Made by a program: the position numbers and the translations under genes. A stretch of DNA of 64,000 nucleotides from Climacteris rufus. Its lineage: Eukaryota > Chordata > Aves > Passeriformes > Climacteridae. The notes below the pieces were generated by a model. It saw nothing but the letters and a program-made list of their open reading frames with translations. It did not search any database and had not been told where the DNA came from. The stretch spans positions 263,292 to 327,291 of the forward strand of contig VZRZ01008718.1 in the NCBI GenBank assembly GCA_013398175.1. The letters are read 5' to 3'. Positions within the stretch are counted from its first letter, which is position 1; each line of letters starts with the position of its first letter. Shown piece after piece: positions 60,115-64,000 of the stretch.

Positions 60115-63100
60115 TGTATTTAGAAGGAGCATTAGGCATCCTATTCCAGTTATTGGATGGACATGTAGACTGCACTACACCATTTCTGCCTAAAACAAAT
60201 CCCAAGAGAGGGACTAAATTTTGAAAGATTTCAGAAAACTGAGGAATTTGTTTGAATTTCAAATTATTTATTAAATATATTCATAACGACAATCAATAGA
60301 ATTTATATTTTTAGGGAAAGCATGGAAACATTTCAAATCACTACTCTAAGGACAGCAATATCTATGCTACTTGCAACTCAGAGAGTGCTTTCAGGTGACA
60401 ACAGAATATGTTGCCCCAAGATATTATTTTGTCTTCTGAAACCTCTTACAATTTCTGACTGTGGAGCCTGAAAAAGTTGTTTCACACACGGATGTCATTG
60501 GGTGTGGATCAGTGGATTACATGAGAATGCTTTTCAAAACAAACTGCAGGCATATGTACACAGTTTACAAAAGTCTCTTACTAATATTTTTAACTAATTA
60601 AGTGATACCATAATTACTTTTTCATGGACACAGAAGTATTTTCCCTCAGTACATCTGAATGCACTCTAATAGGCCCAAATTAATTCTATTCCAAAGTTCC
60701 ACTTCACAGAGATGTAAAAGGAGAAATAGAACAAAATCCCTGGCTAGTGATCCCACTATTGGTCTTAAATGGCATGGAAATGAGGTTGTTCTTCCAGTCC
60801 AGAGATAGGAAAAGATATCTGAGCTCATCCCTGAGGTCATGTGAAAAGAATCTATTTGCTTGGACATCAGCAATCTATATTCCAATGGTAACTCTGAAAT
60901 GGGAAAAATCCTAAGGTTTTCACTTTTTCCAAGGACTTCTTTTAGGCACAAAGCACTCCTCTCTGGAAGGTTCTTCCTCTGGAGGAACTCCTCCTCTCTG
61001 GAAGGAACTTCCTTACTTTCCTTGTTCTTATTTAGAGTGAATGGGAGAAACAATGTAACAAAAACTATAAAAAATTTCAACATCTTTTTCAATACTAACG
61101 AAATCCAGACACACTGGAATTTATATTTTAAAAGCTCATTCTAATTCAAGCTCATCTGTAAAAAACTGCATTCCCAAATATAGAACCCCCCTTAAAAAAA
61201 AAATCTTAAAAATGAGGTGAAATACAAGTGGGTAAATGAATAAATAAACAATCTTTCCCAACAACAATAATAATAAAAAAGCCAGATACTGAAAATATAT
61301 CTATGAGACAAGTAAAATTTTTATTTCTCTTGCTCTTAAGACTTTGAATGTAACATGGCTGTGAACCAGCAGGCAGCCATAAACACCAATAGAGAGAGTT
61401 TAACTCAATATGAAAGAACAAGTTTTCCAACTGCAGCCTTTGCAGTCTTAAAACACAGCTTTAAGAAGCAGAAGGAACCCACTGCATTCACCATACAATT
61501 TTCTGAGTGTCACAGAGGGTCAGAATCTCCTTGGTCGTATCAGCAGGTAAATCCTCTATGTTTGTTCCAAACCCAGAAGGAACATCCATAATTTACAGCA
61601 AGGGATCTGGGCAGGATCTTCTGCTTCTCATCAGTGAAGAGCATTTCTGTTGTTTAGGTGCTGTGCATGGTAGAATTTCCTGTTGTTTCTTTACATTGGA
61701 GAATTGAATTTGTTGCATAGGAGAATTTTTTATATACACATTTGAAATAAATCTCAGAAATCTCAGGTTTATTTCACAGATGCTTTTTCCAACAGTAAAT
61801 TTTTAGGTTGTGTCTTGACCTCCCTCCCACTTCCCAAGTCAATGGCAATGTGACTGTTTAACTTTGGCCTCCTGACAATAGAGGCATTTTTTTGAACTTC
61901 CAGTTAATATGCGATGTCATAGCCACCTATTAGATAGCCTGCAGCTAATACAACAGAAATCACAAGTCACTGACTGGGTTGCAGAATTTGTATTGTTCCT
62001 CTTTTCAACTTAATTATTGCAAAATTTTGATAAAGTATAAGTTAATTGTATTTTTTATGGAAAAAAGAAGGAATTTTTGCTTGTGAAAAAGTGCAAAGGT
62101 TCTTACAGTTTTTATGGTACTGAAAAATACACCTGAAAAAAAGATTTTGAGGAAATTCCATATATACATGCTTATTTTGACAAACAAACTCCATCAAAAT
62201 ATTACTATTTGACTGATTTTTGATCATTTTACTGTTCTTCCTAAAAAAGTTAATGATGATATTAATGGGTTTTGGTCCAAGAAAGTATTCCAAGATTGCA
62301 GCTGCATTGTCTGGGTTAGTGGATTGTTAAGAGTTCTGCAGGATTTCAACTTTTAAGATCTATTTCAAACCTGTAAACTAATGAAAAATACTTTTTGACA
62401 ATCAAGAGATATTCTTACAGAGGTAAAGTTATAATTTTAGGAATCTGACTTGAGTATGCTATAGAGGAACAAAGGAAATAAAGCCTTGCTATACTTAATG
62501 CAGACAAAGGTAGACAGAGGTGTGTACCTATATAACAAAGGTTCATTTATGGGTATTATGTATAATGGTGTTTTTTGTATGTCTGTTTTTGGAAATCGAT
62601 TTGAACAGGTTAGAAATACCTCAATGAACAAATTCTCTGAAAAATATGAATTTTATATATGTATAAGGATAAAGGATCTGGAAATGTGTTTATTAATTTA
62701 TTAATATTGCTAAACCTTCACAAAGAAAAATTAAGAAATGCTTTTGATAAATATTTGTACGGAAATAAGCTAATTTTGAGCTTCTAAGTATTCATGTTCA
62801 ACACTCTTTCCACTGGTGAAAAACTTATTGGTATTTTTTCCCCAAAAGTTGTCAGTGTTTGTATCTTTGTCTGACACCTATAATAAAGGTTGTCAAGGTG
62901 GATGGAGGAAAGGAGTAGCTGGGGCAGAATTACACAGCTGTTGTTAATGCAGACTCACATTCACATTTATTTGCAGGGTCCATAGCTAATGGCATACATG
63001 GGTTCTAATGGCAAATGTTGCTTCCAGGGACAAAAAGGAAACAGTTTGAAAAAGTCTATAAATCACTGAAAAGAGCAGAAATTCATTTAAATGACAAAGA

Positions 63101-64000
63101 TCCTAAACTGTCACAGTCCACGTAATGAAAAACATTGGGTTTAATTGTGAATGATCAACCTGTTAATTTAAAGCCTTTATTGAGTCCAGATTCTTAACAC
63201 CTGAAAGCAAATTGCTCTGTAAAGTAGGATTAACGATGATGTGATGCCATAAATGTGTTAATACTGTGTTAATGCAACGACAATGTGTTTTAAGAGCACA
63301 GACTCAAAATACTGCTCTGTCACAAACCGAACTTTTCATATATTTTGAAATGCTAGTTAAGTAAAAAGCAACTAGCATGCTATGTTATTAGAGCTAAGTT
63401 CTTTAGTTTGCAAAGTTATCACACTTTGAAAGGTAATGTAACGCTGCTGAAGTTAGAAGCTGTTTTTAGGTTTGAAGTTACCAACTAGATTGCACACCTG
63501 CACCACATTATTTTACAAGGCATTCTGGTCCTTTTTCTCATCACATCAGAGTATGTGTATATGTTTTAAGGTTTTTATTTTTATAGCAGAAAGATAAAGT
63601 ATTCACAGCATGTTTTTTATCTTAAAAAGACAGCAAATATTACTTCATGATATTGAAAGTACATGTAAAATCATCTTGGTAATTTTTTTTTTTTCTTATA
63701 AAGACATTGTGTGACAAAGTTTGGCTTACACTTTAAAAGACATTAACATATCCACTATTTTTACATATTTGCAAAATTGTTTGGCCCCTCTGCTACATTT
63801 GCATTAAAGTAAATGAAGTTTTACAAACTACTAAAAGTGATAATACAATATATGTGATCTTGCAAGTTATATTTTAACTGTGTTCTTTACTCTGAATTTT
63901 AGGTATAAAAATGAAAAAAAAGAGGAAGCTTCTTTACCAGTTACTTAATGTCTTAAAAAGAACAGGCTCTTCTACTCCAAACAGAATTATGGTAACTTTA
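60115..64000. other. AT-rich non-coding stretch to window end
   Basis: The longest frame is 148 codons on the minus strand (60646-61092), with a hydrophobic start but no recognised domain. It is discussed as a finding and not called a gene. A local repeated phrase (CTCTCTGGAAGG) occurs at 60959-60970 and 60993-61004. No LTR or CR1 was recognised. Confidence 0.6.

Overview
This window looks like gene-poor, AT-rich vertebrate nuclear DNA from a bird, most likely a passerine or a close relative. The reasons are the repeats: CR1 LINE fragments whose translations match the CR1 reverse-transcriptase C-terminus, and solo LTRs of endogenous retroviruses (ERVs) whose sequences I recognise from avian genomes. 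I found no host protein-coding exon, no tRNA or rRNA gene and no CRISPR array. All the open reading frames are short, and the longer ones lie in LTRs, microsatellites or CR1 remnants. The window is intergenic or deep intronic.

Layout. Twelve LTR copies make up about 12% of the 64 kb. They fall into six families, labelled A to F here for this window only. Family A: 4234-4789 (-), 24711-25235 (-), 37892-38479 (+), 56935-57408 (-). Family B: 1970-2558 (-), 58265-59900 (-, interrupted), plus a B-related recombinant at 50124-50716 (-). Family C: 7062-7675 (+). Family D: 12977-13507 (-, ERVL-like). Family E: 26875-28347 (+, interrupted by CR1) and 43314-44388 (-). Family F: 58725-59712, nested inside the last B copy. 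Most are bounded by TG...CA and by target-site duplications (TSDs) that can be read directly: GTCTTA, TAACTG, CCCAAA, TTCTGT, CATGG, ATTTCC and AGGGC. TSDs of 6 bp suggest class II (ERVK-like) families for A, B and C. TSDs of 5 bp suggest class III (ERVL-like) families for E and F. I saw no gag, pol or env between paired LTRs, so all appear to be solo LTRs.

CR1 fragments occur at 27154-27955, 35875-36366, 41329-41730, 53143-54093 and 57672-57925. Two of these loci, 35.9-36.4 kb and 53.1-54.1 kb, are back-to-back pairs in opposite orientation with both 3' ends outward. Simple repeats include two with assembly gaps (Ns at 30141-30153 and 52636-52642), a CTATCT-type tract near 42.7-42.9 kb and a CTTC tract at 52.5-52.75 kb.

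The remaining stretches (1-1.96, 8.2-13, 13.5-24.7, 28.3-35.9, 44.4-50.1, 54.1-56.9 and 60.1-64 kb) are AT-rich and contain nothing I can assign. I did not find a previously undescribed coding system. The most informative material is the LTR and CR1 archaeology: a nested LTR-in-LTR with both TSDs intact, a 22-bp patch shared by two unrelated LTR families, an LTR that appears to have changed its U3, an LTR with a perfect CACGTG palindrome, and the inverted CR1 pairs.
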